Source of the DNA: an uncultured Lachnospiraceae bacterium
GTDB taxonomy: Bacteria > Bacillota > Clostridia > Lachnospirales > Lachnospiraceae
Length of the DNA: 64,000 nucleotides
Assembly: GCA_902779395.1 (NCBI GenBank)
Contig: CACZBK010000005.1
Location: 62,001-126,000, forward strand
Reading direction: 5' to 3'
Shown here: one piece after another, positions 1-7,786 of the stretch
Layout of the letters: the number at the start of each line of letters is the position of its first letter
Position numbering within the stretch: the stretch's first letter is position 1
The notes under the pieces: model-generated
The model's input: the letters and a program-made list of their open reading frames with translations, nothing else
What the model was told of the DNA's origin: nothing
Databases searched by the model: none
Made by a program: the position numbers and the translations under genes

Positions 1-994
1 GGATACCGTAATCTTTAGCCACAGCATATGCATCCATGATCGCAGTCACCTGGGGTACGCCTATACCGGCAACTACACGCGTGGTACATATGGAACCGGG
101 ACCTATACCAACCTTTACAGCATCCACACCGGCTTCTATAAGATCCTTTGTAGCCTCCCCTGTAGCAACATTTCCGGCTATAAGCTGAAGCTTCGGGAAC
201 GCTTCCTTTACCATCTTCACACAATTGATAACATTCTTTGAATGCCCGTGAGCGGAATCCAGAACAATGACATCCACTCCGGCCTTAGCCAGTGCAGATA
301 CACGATCCAGAACATTTGCGGTGATACCGACTGCCGCACCGCAAAGAAGTCTTCCCTGGGCATCTTTTGCTGCCAGAGGATACTTTATGGCTTTCTCTAT
401 ATCTTTTATTGTAATAAGTCCCTTTAATGAATAATCATCATCCACGATAGGAAGTTTTTCCTTACGTGAAGCAGCCAGTATCTTCTTGGCTTCCTCAAGA
501 GTTATACCCTCCTTTGCGGTAACCAGATTCTCACTGGTCATGGACTCTCTTATCTTCTTATTGAAATCCGTCTCAAACTTAAGATCACGATTGGTAATGA
601 TACCTACCAGCTTACGGCCCTCGGTGATCGGTACACCGCTTATACGGTATTTAGCCATAAGCGCATCCGCATCAGCCAGGGTATGATCCGGTGATAATGA
701 AAACGGATCGGTAATAACACCGTTCTCAGAACGCTTTACCTTATCTACTTCATCCGCCTGCTCATCAATACTCATATTCTTGTGGATGATACCTATTCCT
801 CCCTGCCTGGCCATCGCTATAGCCATGCGGTGCTCCGTCACTGTATCCATACCGGCACTCATAACGGGAATATTGAGGCGTATCTCTTTGGTAAGATCCG
901 TTGACAGATCTACCTGATTGGGTATCACTTCCGAATAGGAAGGTACCAGCAGCACGTCATCAAATGTAATGCCCTCACCTATGATCTTTCCCAT
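1..994 (-). CDS. guaB: IMP dehydrogenase, N-terminal two thirds (gene runs off the window)
   Basis: This gene encodes the enzyme that oxidises IMP to XMP with NAD+, the committed step of guanine nucleotide synthesis in the cytosol. About 331 residues are visible. The protein begins [21 protein letters not shown], continues into the TIM barrel with a CBS-pair insertion (roughly residues 95-210), and reaches the catalytic loop GPGSICTTR, whose Cys attacks IMP. The C-terminal barrel half and the mobile flap lie outside the window. The ATG at 994 follows a GGAGC ribosome binding site. The identification is secure; only completeness is unknown. Confidence 0.97.
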   Translation of the reverse strand, partial: MGKIIGEGITFDDVLLVPSYSEVIPNQVDLSTDLTKEIRLNIPVMSAGMDTVTEHRMAIAMARQGGIGIIHKNMSIDEQADEVDKVKRSENGVITDPFSLSPDHTLADADALMAKYRISGVPITEGRKLVGIITNRDLKFETDFNKKIRESMTSENLVTAKEGITLEEAKKILAASRKEKLPIVDDDYSLKGLITIKDIEKAIKYPLAAKDAQGRLLCGAAVGITANVLDRVSALAKAGVDVIVLDSAHGHSKNVINCVKMVKEAFPKLQLIAGNVATGEATKDLIEAGVDAVKVGIGPGSICTTRVVAGIGVPQVTAIMDAYAVAKDYGI

Positions 995-1042
995 AACAGC
1001 TCCTTTCCTTTTTTGTGATCTTTGCTGCGTCCAAACCCCTTA

Positions 1043-1543
1043 TCAGTCGAAAAATACCTTCCTGGGCGCGTTGTTCTGCACCAGCTTAACAAATTCAGCA
1101 GGCAGATCGAGCAGTATCTTGCGTCCGCCTTCATATATCATGGCATAAGGAGGCTCCTCTTTTGAAGTATCCATACTCCAGTAATTCGTTTCTGTCAGCT
1201 GCCTGTTTTTGTACTCGCCCAGCCTGTATGAATTAGAGGGTGCCAGGATCTCGATCTTATCCAGATCAAATGTTTCCAGATCCTTGCGTTTTTCCTTAGC
1301 CATTATCTTTGATACCGTGATCGACTTATCACAATAGAGATATTCATATTCAATATCGGTAAGCGGAAATATCAGATAGCGGTATGCCATACCCAGCAGA
1401 GCTCCTGCCAGTATCGCAAGAGTGGGCATAAAGAAGAATACAGCGATCGTTATCAGAACTATGAGCACAATACTCCCGTATTTAAGCACCTTATCCTTAG
1501 GCTCGGTGTTCTTCTTTACCAGATGCTCCATATATGAGTCCAT
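1043..1543 (-). CDS. DUF6106-like membrane protein
   Basis: This is a protein of about 166 residues of unknown function, upstream of and co-directional with guaB (48 bp gap). It has a short basic cytosolic N-terminus and two closely spaced hydrophobic helices (about residues 23-42 and 44-60). A roughly 100-residue soluble C-terminal domain follows, containing charged segments such as KEKRKDLETFDLDKIE. The pattern and length fit the clostridial DUF6106 family as I remember it; this was not checked by a search. The ATG at 1543 is preferred because AGAGG lies 7 bases upstream. ATG 1546 and TTG 1558 are alternatives with poor spacing. It faces the DUF6062 gene head to head. Confidence 0.7.
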   Translation of the reverse strand: MDSYMEHLVKKNTEPKDKVLKYGSIVLIVLITIAVFFFMPTLAILAGALLGMAYRYLIFPLTDIEYEYLYCDKSITVSKIMAKEKRKDLETFDLDKIEILAPSNSYRLGEYKNRQLTETNYWSMDTSKEEPPYAMIYEGGRKILLDLPAEFVKLVQNNAPRKVFFD

Positions 1544-1699
1544 CATATAACCTCTCAATCGATGAATTCTGTTAATATTACCATATCACCGAAATTTCTT
1601 CAAGACAGGAAAGGAAATAATTTCCCTTCGGCGGCTTTTTCTTTTAAAATCTCTAAGCCTGTGATAAAATCAGATAAAACTTCGGCCGGAGGCTTTACC

Positions 1700-2458
1700 A
1701 TGAAAGAACAATTATATACCATTCCCTTAAATGACGCCGTTAATGCCGGGGACGAATGCCCCTTCTGTTTTGTGGAGCGCTCCCTTGAACAGGATTCGCT
1801 GGATTTCGTGCTGGGCAGCTGCGCTTCCTATATGGAAAGCGACGTACGCGAGCTTACCGATGCACAGGGCTTCTGCCGTGAGCACTTTAAAAAGATGTTC
1901 GATTACGGAAATACCCTGGGAAACGGCTGGATCTTAAAGACCCATTTTATGAAAACGCGCAATGATCTGGATAATGAGATAAAGCGCTTCCGCCCCGGCA
2001 AAGTGAGCCTTGCGGATAAATTAAAGGGAAAGACGGCTTCCAACAGCATAGTCAACTGGGTGCGCGCACGCGAGGAATCCTGCTATGTATGCCGCCATTC
2101 GGAAGAGATCTACGCCCGCTATATCGATACTTTCTTCGTTATGTTTAAGGATGATGAGAATTTCCGCAGCCGAGTAGCTGCGAGCAAGGGCTTCTGCATA
2201 ACTCACTTCGGCGATCTGTGTGCTGCTGCCGATGCAAAACTAAGCGGCCCCCAGCTGGATGCTTTTTATGAGATGATATTCCCTCTGATGCAAAAGAACC
2301 TTGACCGTCTGCAGGAGGATGTGAACTGGCTGATCGAGAAATTTGATTACCGTAATGCGGACGCCGACTGGAAGGAATCAAAGGATGCCGTCCAGCGCGG
2401 CATGCAGAAATTAAAAGGCGGATATCCTGCGGATGCGCCGCTTAAAATGAAGAAGTAA
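1700..2458 (+). CDS. DUF6062-like protein with two Cys/His modules
   Basis: This is the only convincing plus-strand gene in the window. The product has 252 residues, is soluble and has no signal peptide. Two similar modules are visible. In the first, C20-P-F-C23 is followed by GFCREHF (C59, H62). In the second, C128-Y-V-C131 is followed by GFCITHF (C166, H169). This spacing looks like a repeated metal-binding site, which is inference. It matches the clostridial DUF6062 family, whose function I do not know. The ATG at 1700 follows GGAGG with good spacing; the frame stays open upstream to 1562 but has no ribosome binding site there. It is divergent from the DUF6106-like gene, and the 156 bp between the two starts must hold both promoters. 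Confidence 0.75.
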   Translation: MKEQLYTIPLNDAVNAGDECPFCFVERSLEQDSLDFVLGSCASYMESDVRELTDAQGFCREHFKKMFDYGNTLGNGWILKTHFMKTRNDLDNEIKRFRPGKVSLADKLKGKTASNSIVNWVRAREESCYVCRHSEEIYARYIDTFFVMFKDDENFRSRVAASKGFCITHFGDLCAAADAKLSGPQLDAFYEMIFPLMQKNLDRLQEDVNWLIEKFDYRNADADWKESKDAVQRGMQKLKGGYPADAPLKMKK

Positions 2459-2465
2459 ACAAACT

Positions 2466-2493
2466 AACAGGGGCTTCCGAGGAAGCCCCTGTT
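2466..2493. terminator. Hairpin between convergent genes
   Basis: A 13-bp inverted repeat with core GGGGCTTCC and GGAAGCCCC and almost no loop lies 8 bases after the DUF6062 stop codon, between it and the convergent ABC ATPase gene. The plus side has no T run. On the minus strand the hairpin is followed by the T-rich TTAGTTTGTTTAC. It probably ends the minus-strand permease/two-component/ATPase operon, and perhaps works weakly both ways. Confidence 0.6.
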
Positions 2494-2520
2494 CATATCC
2501 CCGGTCATTAGGAGTGCTTC

Positions 2521-2569
2521 CTGTCATTCTGAGCCTTCCCTGTCATTCTGAGCGCAGCGAAGGATCTTA
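2521..2569. repeat. Dispersed short repeat, one partial and one full copy
   Basis: TGTCATTCTGAGC occurs at 2522-2534 and again at 2540-2552. The second copy continues through GCAGCGAAGGATCTTA to 2569, where it supplies the TAA stop of the ABC ATPase gene. The unit is a slightly diverged, oppositely oriented copy of the elements at 3291-3317, 20524-20551 and 35785-35810. Confidence 0.7.
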
Positions 2570-3268
2570 TTCCTCACTGACAGCATTCCTTATCACCTCG
2601 TCCGATACTATCTTACCGTCGGAAATGGTGATGATACGGTCGGCCATCGCCGCGATGCTCTCATCATGTGTTACCAGTATCATGGTCTGCGAAAACTTCC
2701 TGGCGCTGTTTCTTAAAAGCGTCATTATCTCCATCCCCGTAGCCTTATCCAGATTACCGGTAGGCTCATCTGCCAGTATCAGCGCCGGATGATGTGCGTA
2801 GGCTCTGCCTATCGCCACCCTCTGCTTCTGGCCGCCGGATAGTTCCTCCGGCATATGGTAACGACGCTCTTCCAGGCCCAGCATTATCAGGAGCTTAGTC
2901 ATATTCTCTTCCTTCATGCGTACGCCATCCAGACGCACGGGTATCTCGATGTTTTCTTCCACATTAAGTACAGGGATAAGGTTGTATTCCTGAAAGATGA
3001 ATCCTATCTTTCTCCTGCGGAATTCCGCGCGCTGCTTTGCTTTCATGCTGTGTACGTCCTCTCCGTCCAGCACCACGCTGCCAAAGGTTGCGCTGTCCAC
3101 TCCGCCCAGCAAAGAAAGCAGGGTAGACTTTCCCGAGCCGCTGGCTCCCACTATGGCCACGAATTCCCCTTTCTCAACATTAAAGCTCACATGATCCAGC
3201 GCCACCACCTTAGTCTCATCATTGCCTCCGTATACCTTTGTAAGGCCTTTTACTTCAAGATAACTCAT
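2567..3268 (-). CDS. ABC transporter ATPase of the LolD/BceA/MacB class
   Basis: This is the 233-residue cytosolic ATPase subunit for an FtsX-type (mechanotransmission, type VII) permease. Walker A is GASGSGKS (41-48), the signature is LSGGQ (143-147), Walker B is LILADEP (163-169), and the H-loop sits in VTHDESIAA. The usual length of this class is 220-260 residues. It is the last gene of the set permease (5012-7678), response regulator, histidine kinase, ATPase. A 59-bp gap holding a dispersed repeat separates it from the kinase. The ribosome binding site is GAGG/GAGAGG. It is the natural partner of the adjacent permease. Because the second FtsX permease (20594-23257) has no ATPase of its own, it may serve that one too (inference). 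Confidence 0.93.
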   Translation of the reverse strand: MSYLEVKGLTKVYGGNDETKVVALDHVSFNVEKGEFVAIVGASGSGKSTLLSLLGGVDSATFGSVVLDGEDVHSMKAKQRAEFRRRKIGFIFQEYNLIPVLNVEENIEIPVRLDGVRMKEENMTKLLIMLGLEERRYHMPEELSGGQKQRVAIGRAYAHHPALILADEPTGNLDKATGMEIMTLLRNSARKFSQTMILVTHDESIAAMADRIITISDGKIVSDEVIRNAVSEE

Positions 3269-3290
3269 ATTTTTCTCCTCTCATTTTATA

Positions 3291-3317
3291 AAGATCCTTC
3301 GCTTCGCTCAGGATGAC
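3291..3317. repeat. Dispersed short repeat
   Basis: The element contains CCTTCGCTTCGCTCAGG flanked by AAGAT and ATGACA, forming an imperfect palindrome with ATCCT/AGGAT ends. It fills most of the gap between the histidine kinase and the ATPase gene and would be transcribed within the operon. It is near-identical to the copy at 20524-20551. Confidence 0.75.
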
Positions 3318-3327
3318 ACCGCCCGGT

Positions 3328-4368
3328 TTATTCCCCCGTTTTTTTTAAGAAACAGCAGGAAATGCAGGTATAGGCGCCTTCGCCGGTGCGGCTCTTTGCC
3401 GTGATCACTCCGTCATGCGCCTCCACTATCTGTTTTGCCAGCGCCAGACCTATGCCCACTCCGCCGCTGCGCTCGCCGTTTGAGCGTTTTGCACGGTAGA
3501 AACGGTTAAATATCTTTGGCAGTTCATCTGCCTCTATCCCCTCTCCGATGTCTGTCACATCTACCACCACAGCCATTGGCGTAGCCGATATACCTATTTC
3601 AACAGTGCTGCCCGCATCGGCATATTCCCCCGCATTTTTAATGATATTCTGGAAAGCCTCCTGCAGCCAGTCCTTATCCTGACTGATGCGCGCATCCTCT
3701 TCCCCGCTTTCGGATATATGCACCTTAAGCTTTTTAGCTTCAAATATCGCCTCAAGCGCATGAACGCTTTTTTCGATCGTATCCCTTACAGAGCAAGGAG
3801 TCCTCTCCATAACATAGCTGCCCGATTCCAGCTGCGCTATCTTTAAAAGTCCCGTGACCAGCCAGCGTATCCTTTCCATCGAACGCATTGCCCGGTCAGA
3901 GAGATCTTCACTTTCCGGAATACGGTCGGCCATTTCTTTTTTAAATATGTCGATATATATCTCCAGTGTGGCAAGCGGCGTCTTCATCTGATGGGTGATA
4001 TCGCTCATCAGGTCCTTAAGCCATTTCATTCCTGTAATGCGTTTATCTTCCTTATCCGACAGGATACGGCTTATCTCTTTCAATTCTTCCAGCTGTCTGG
4101 CAAATATGCTGTCCTTAGCCAGCATTGCAGCTTCCTTTTTATCCGGCTGCCAATTGTCAAAATCTTCCCTAAGGCCGCTTAACATCTGCTCGATCGCCGA
4201 CGCTTTCCTGTATATACACTTTATTGCATAAAGCCCTGCCAATGCCTGGATCACTGATACAGGCAGCACCCAATATGCGCTAAATCCGTTCAAAAGCCAC
4301 AATACTACTGTCACTATCAGGCATACTGCCGTTATGATACAGTAGTATCCTTCTTCACGCTTGATCAT
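3328..4368 (-). CDS. Intramembrane-sensing histidine kinase, BceS-like
   Basis: This is a 346-residue sensor kinase. Two transmembrane helices (about 11-28 and 33-51) are joined by only a few residues, so no extracellular sensor domain exists. That architecture is typical of BceS-type kinases, which sense the flux of their ABC transporter. The H-box is DITHQMKTPLATLEIY (H126 phosphorylated), the N-box NIIKNAGEYADAG, G1 DIGEGI and G2 GGVGIGLALAK. The length agrees with BceS, about 335 residues. Its start overlaps the stop of the response regulator by four bases (ATGA, 4365-4368), giving translational coupling. The likely job is to report on the FtsX permease/ATPase complex. Confidence 0.92.
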   Translation of the reverse strand: MIKREEGYYCIITAVCLIVTVVLWLLNGFSAYWVLPVSVIQALAGLYAIKCIYRKASAIEQMLSGLREDFDNWQPDKKEAAMLAKDSIFARQLEELKEISRILSDKEDKRITGMKWLKDLMSDITHQMKTPLATLEIYIDIFKKEMADRIPESEDLSDRAMRSMERIRWLVTGLLKIAQLESGSYVMERTPCSVRDTIEKSVHALEAIFEAKKLKVHISESGEEDARISQDKDWLQEAFQNIIKNAGEYADAGSTVEIGISATPMAVVVDVTDIGEGIEADELPKIFNRFYRAKRSNGERSGGVGIGLALAKQIVEAHDGVITAKSRTGEGAYTCISCCFLKKTGE

Positions 4369-5015
4369 TCCGCCTCCTCCCAGCGATAGCCCTCGCCACG
4401 CACCGTCTGTATGGGATCATGTCCGTATACCTGCTTAAGCTTATCCCTGAGACGCTTTACATATACCGAAGCGGTATTAGGATCCGCATATTCATCGGTA
4501 TCAAAGATACTCTTCATTATCTGCTCACGGCTTATCACTCCGCCATGCTCCGTAAACAGTTTCAAAAGCCTGTACTCATTAGGGCTTAAATCTATCCGTT
4601 CATCCTTATTCCAAAGGCAGAGCCTGTTTGCATCGATATTAAGATCACCGTGCCTTTGCCTAAGCCTTAGTTTCGAGCGTATGCGCGCCACAAGTTCCGC
4701 CGTCCTGAAGGGCTTGGTCACATAATCATCTGCTCCTGCCCCAAAGGCCTTTACCACTTCCTTCTCGCCGTCAAGGGCTGTGAGGAAAATGACCGGAAGC
4801 TGTGCATCCCTGTTCCTTATATACTCACAAAACTCATAGCCTTCGCCATCGGGCAGCATCACATCCAAAAGCACCAGATCCGGCGCTTCATCATTAAGCA
4901 GCTGCTTAGCTGCCTCCAGACAGTCCGCACGCTTCACATCAAAGCCTTCGCTCTTAAGCGACCAGCCCAGGGCTGCCGCCAGGTCACTATCATCTTCTAC
5001 CAGTAATATTTTCAT
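4365..5015 (-). CDS. OmpR-family response regulator of the Bce-like module
   Basis: The product has 216 residues: a receiver domain with acidic pocket E7-D8-D9, phospho-acceptor D51 and switch residues T79 and K101, followed by an OmpR winged helix (RIDLSPNEYRLLKLF, VYVKRLRDKL, VRGEGYRW). The ATG at 5015 follows GGAAGAGAAG and overlaps the permease stop by four bases. The gene sits between permease and kinase, an unusual order, since Bce modules normally run RR-HK-ATPase-permease. It is the best candidate to bind TTACAAAACTGTAA in front of both permease genes (7731-7744 and 23311-23324), which resembles the known TnACA-N4-TGTAA sites of BceR/VirR-type regulators. Confidence 0.92.
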   Translation of the reverse strand: MKILLVEDDSDLAAALGWSLKSEGFDVKRADCLEAAKQLLNDEAPDLVLLDVMLPDGEGYEFCEYIRNRDAQLPVIFLTALDGEKEVVKAFGAGADDYVTKPFRTAELVARIRSKLRLRQRHGDLNIDANRLCLWNKDERIDLSPNEYRLLKLFTEHGGVISREQIMKSIFDTDEYADPNTASVYVKRLRDKLKQVYGHDPIQTVRGEGYRWEEAE

Positions 5016-7678
5016 ATACTTCTCTTCCACTCGGCATAATTCGCAGTCGCAACTGTTCCCGATATCAGTATGCATATCAAAACAGCCGCTCCAACCGGCC
5101 ATTTAAATACATAATCCGCCCCGGCTTGTAAAATTATAAACCTTTTGATCACTGTAAAGCTTATCAGAAAACTTGCCGCGCTCCCCGTTATCGCTGCAAA
5201 AGCTGCTCCGAAGCCGTGCTCTATCAGCATCATCTTAAATTTCTGTGCCGGATCCATACCCACCACATCATACAGCCTCAGTTCTTTTTTACGTATGCGC
5301 ATATCGGCCTGCAGGGTATTGAGCAGCTGAAAGATGCATACCAGCATGATAAATACGGCAACTATAAGAGCAGCAAGAGTCACCACGTTAAGCGCATTCG
5401 CCATTTCGAAATAATCATTTGAATACCTGTTATTGTACCCAAGATCGTTCTCCTGCGTAAAATTCAGGATGGCATTATCCAGTATATCCATATCACGTTT
5501 TATACCTGTCTCGCATCTGTATACAAAGAAGCCCAAATCCCCGCTGCTGTATGAAAATGTGTATCCGTTTTTTTTAGGCTCAAGCTTATCCGCGGCTGCA
5601 AGCTTATCAAGACGGCTTATCAGAGTCTCCACCGGGTATATCACACGTATATATGAAGATTTCTGTTCATTATTCACTCTATAGCTATCAAGACTGCCCT
5701 GTGTATATACTTCCTCAGAAAGTACTCCGCTCACTTTAAGCTTCTCTCTATAGCCCTCCTCAAACATAAGCTCCCTTAAACACTCCAATATCTGCTTTAT
5801 ATTATAATTATTCTCAGGCAGTCTTTTTGAACAGTCATAGCCTTTGCTTTGCAGTTCGGAAAGCATTTCATCCAACATACGCTCATAATCCTGCGCATCG
5901 CCTTCATTTCTTCTGTAACTGTATAAAACAGGCAGTTTTTTCTTTTCATCATTGGGATCCGTAAGGCGTTCGGTCTTTTTTTCCACACCGTTTACAAAAT
6001 AAACCACCTTTCCCGTCTCATCCCACCATGCTCCTACCCCAAGGCGCTCCGATACAGCCGCTACGGCATCCATATATATCTGTCTGGCTTTGGCCGCACC
6101 TTCCATACTCAATATCTCTATAGCATCACCGGCGTGATAGGAGGTCTTTCGCCCTTCGCTCCTGAGCGCAGGCGATATATCGCAAAGCAGCACACCGTTT
6201 TCGCTTACCATTTTTTCATAATCAATATCCCCTTCGATAAGATATGGTCTTTCCTTTTCCATATCCTCCGCATTACAGCCCATCTCAAAAACACTCGATA
6301 CCGGGCCATGGCCTTTTTCACAAAGACGTTTAAGCTCATCATTATAGAAATAGGGAGATGAATTTATGGTATAATGAAAATGCATATACATAACGGAAAA
6401 GGTATCCGTCACATTTGCCCTGCCATCCAGTACTGACTTAAGATGTTCGTTCCACTCCGGATCATACACTTCTGCATCCACCCTGATGTTGCCTTTATAG
6501 ACAAACTCCCTGTATTCATCTGCCGTTCCACCCATATGCTTTCGCATGGTGGCCTTTAACGATTCCGTAAACGACAATACCGTAAGCAGCATAAGCGCTG
6601 ATATAAAGATCGCAATGAACACAGCCTTTGTACTGCCCCTGCCCCTTTTGGCATTCCTGTGGGCATAAAAGCCGCTCACGCCAAAAAGCTTCTCTGCCAT
6701 GGATATCTTCTCTTTTTTCTTCTTTTTCTTAGTAAGTCTTAATGCCAGCAGCTTAATAGCTTTCCCCACGGTAAGTTCCTTTGCCAAAGCGCCACGCAGC
6801 GCTTCCAAAGGAGATACCTGCGAAGATAATCTTGCAGGCTCAACAAGAGAAAACAATGTAACGCCTATGCATAACAAGGTGGTATACAAAGCCGCTGACG
6901 GATAGAAATGAAACGCAAACACATCCATCAGATCAAGCATTTTGATAAGCCAGGGCTCTATTAGCTTAAGCATCTCATATCCCACCCCCAGCCCGATAAC
7001 AGATGCCATAAGGCTCATGATCATGCCTTCTGTCAGAAGCAGGATCAGATTCTGCCGCTCGGACATACCAACGCAGCGGAGCAGCCCGTAATCCCTGCTG
7101 CGCTCCGTAACGGCTATCATCATGGTATTTCGCAGTATCACAACGGAAAACAGACCGAATACAGTCGCGCCGAAGGTCAAAAGAAAATTGATCAGCGCCG
7201 TCTCCACGGATTCGTCCTGCCTCAGATACTTCTCAACATATCCCATCACGCCAATTTCCATACCGTATTTCTGTCCCAGATCGGCAGCGCTCTTTCTCAG
7301 ATTCTTCGTATCTTTTAGCTTTATCTTAAAATCATATCTTTCATCTGCCTTTATCTGCGACGGTAATACCCTGCGATAATAGGACGGATAATCCATATCC
7401 AAAACAACTATGCGAAGCTCCTCTATCGCCGGATCATCTGCCATGCGCTTAAGCGCCTCTGCCATTTCTTTTGTATAAGGAGTATTATCGCTGATCGAAA
7501 AGAGCTCGTAAGGATCTGTACTGTATACCGAATAAAACGCATAATCCCAGAAGGAATATCCTGCCGTAAGTATGCAGAAGCTTAAGATAAAAGTAAGCGC
7601 GATACCCAGCACCGAGTACAGGGTACGCGCTTTATTATGCCACATATACTGTTTTGCCAGATGCAGATAATATCCCAT
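5012..7678 (-). CDS. Large FtsX-type ABC permease (paralog 1)
   Basis: This is an 888-residue membrane protein with two FtsX units, judged from hydrophobicity by eye. TM1 (about 22-42) is followed by an extracellular stretch to about 165. Three TMs follow (near LINFLLTFGATVFG, LILLLTEGMIMSLMAS and ALYTTLLCIGVTLFS). A basic cytosolic linker contains TKKKKKKEK. TM5 (STKAVFIAIFISALMLL) precedes a large extracellular domain of roughly 370 residues. Three TMs close the protein. The motif MIAVTERSRDYGLLRCVGMS is typical of FtsX permeases. The ATG at 7678 is chosen for its GGAGG. The stop overlaps the response regulator start. It is longer than BceB (about 650), and its substrate cannot be read from sequence; antimicrobial peptide sensing or export is an inference from the neighbouring genes. 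Confidence 0.9.
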   Translation of the reverse strand: MGYYLHLAKQYMWHNKARTLYSVLGIALTFILSFCILTAGYSFWDYAFYSVYSTDPYELFSISDNTPYTKEMAEALKRMADDPAIEELRIVVLDMDYPSYYRRVLPSQIKADERYDFKIKLKDTKNLRKSAADLGQKYGMEIGVMGYVEKYLRQDESVETALINFLLTFGATVFGLFSVVILRNTMMIAVTERSRDYGLLRCVGMSERQNLILLLTEGMIMSLMASVIGLGVGYEMLKLIEPWLIKMLDLMDVFAFHFYPSAALYTTLLCIGVTLFSLVEPARLSSQVSPLEALRGALAKELTVGKAIKLLALRLTKKKKKKEKISMAEKLFGVSGFYAHRNAKRGRGSTKAVFIAIFISALMLLTVLSFTESLKATMRKHMGGTADEYREFVYKGNIRVDAEVYDPEWNEHLKSVLDGRANVTDTFSVMYMHFHYTINSSPYFYNDELKRLCEKGHGPVSSVFEMGCNAEDMEKERPYLIEGDIDYEKMVSENGVLLCDISPALRSEGRKTSYHAGDAIEILSMEGAAKARQIYMDAVAAVSERLGVGAWWDETGKVVYFVNGVEKKTERLTDPNDEKKKLPVLYSYRRNEGDAQDYERMLDEMLSELQSKGYDCSKRLPENNYNIKQILECLRELMFEEGYREKLKVSGVLSEEVYTQGSLDSYRVNNEQKSSYIRVIYPVETLISRLDKLAAADKLEPKKNGYTFSYSSGDLGFFVYRCETGIKRDMDILDNAILNFTQENDLGYNNRYSNDYFEMANALNVVTLAALIVAVFIMLVCIFQLLNTLQADMRIRKKELRLYDVVGMDPAQKFKMMLIEHGFGAAFAAITGSAASFLISFTVIKRFIILQAGADYVFKWPVGAAVLICILISGTVATANYAEWKRSI

Positions 7679-7701
7679 TTTCGCCTCCGTCTGTTTAATC
7701 C

Positions 7702-7749
7702 AGTATAGCATCCCCCCCGTATATTTCAAATTACAGTTTTGTAATAAAA
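7702..7749 (-). promoter_or_regulatory. Promoter and palindromic operator of FtsX permease 1
   Basis: On the minus strand the palindrome TTACAAAACTGTAA (7731-7744) sits directly upstream of a -35-like TTGAAA (7724-7729), a 16-bp spacer and a -10 TATACT (7702-7707). The ATG lies 24 bases further on. The 23 bases 7727-7749 recur exactly at 23307-23329 before the second FtsX permease. The palindrome fits TnACA-N4-TGTAA, the site of BceR/VirR-type activators, which bind just upstream of -35. Confidence 0.8.
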
Positions 7750-7774
7750 AGCCGCGGGTGGCTGCCCGCGGCTT
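7745..7774 (-). terminator. Rho-independent terminator of the HTH-GGDEF operon
   Basis: The stem AAGCCGCGGG / CCCGCGGCTT (7749-7758 with 7765-7774, six-base loop) is followed on the minus strand by TTTTTATT. It lies 12 bases after the GGDEF stop codon. Its T tract touches the operator of the next gene, so the two units are packed without spare sequence. Confidence 0.9.
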
Positions 7775-7786
7775 GGATCCGTCTTA

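Noticed and set aside
1544..1699. Coding extension of the DUF6062 gene back to 1562
   Set aside because: The added 46 residues have no ribosome binding site and unlike composition, while ATG 1700 has GGAGG and the family-like start.
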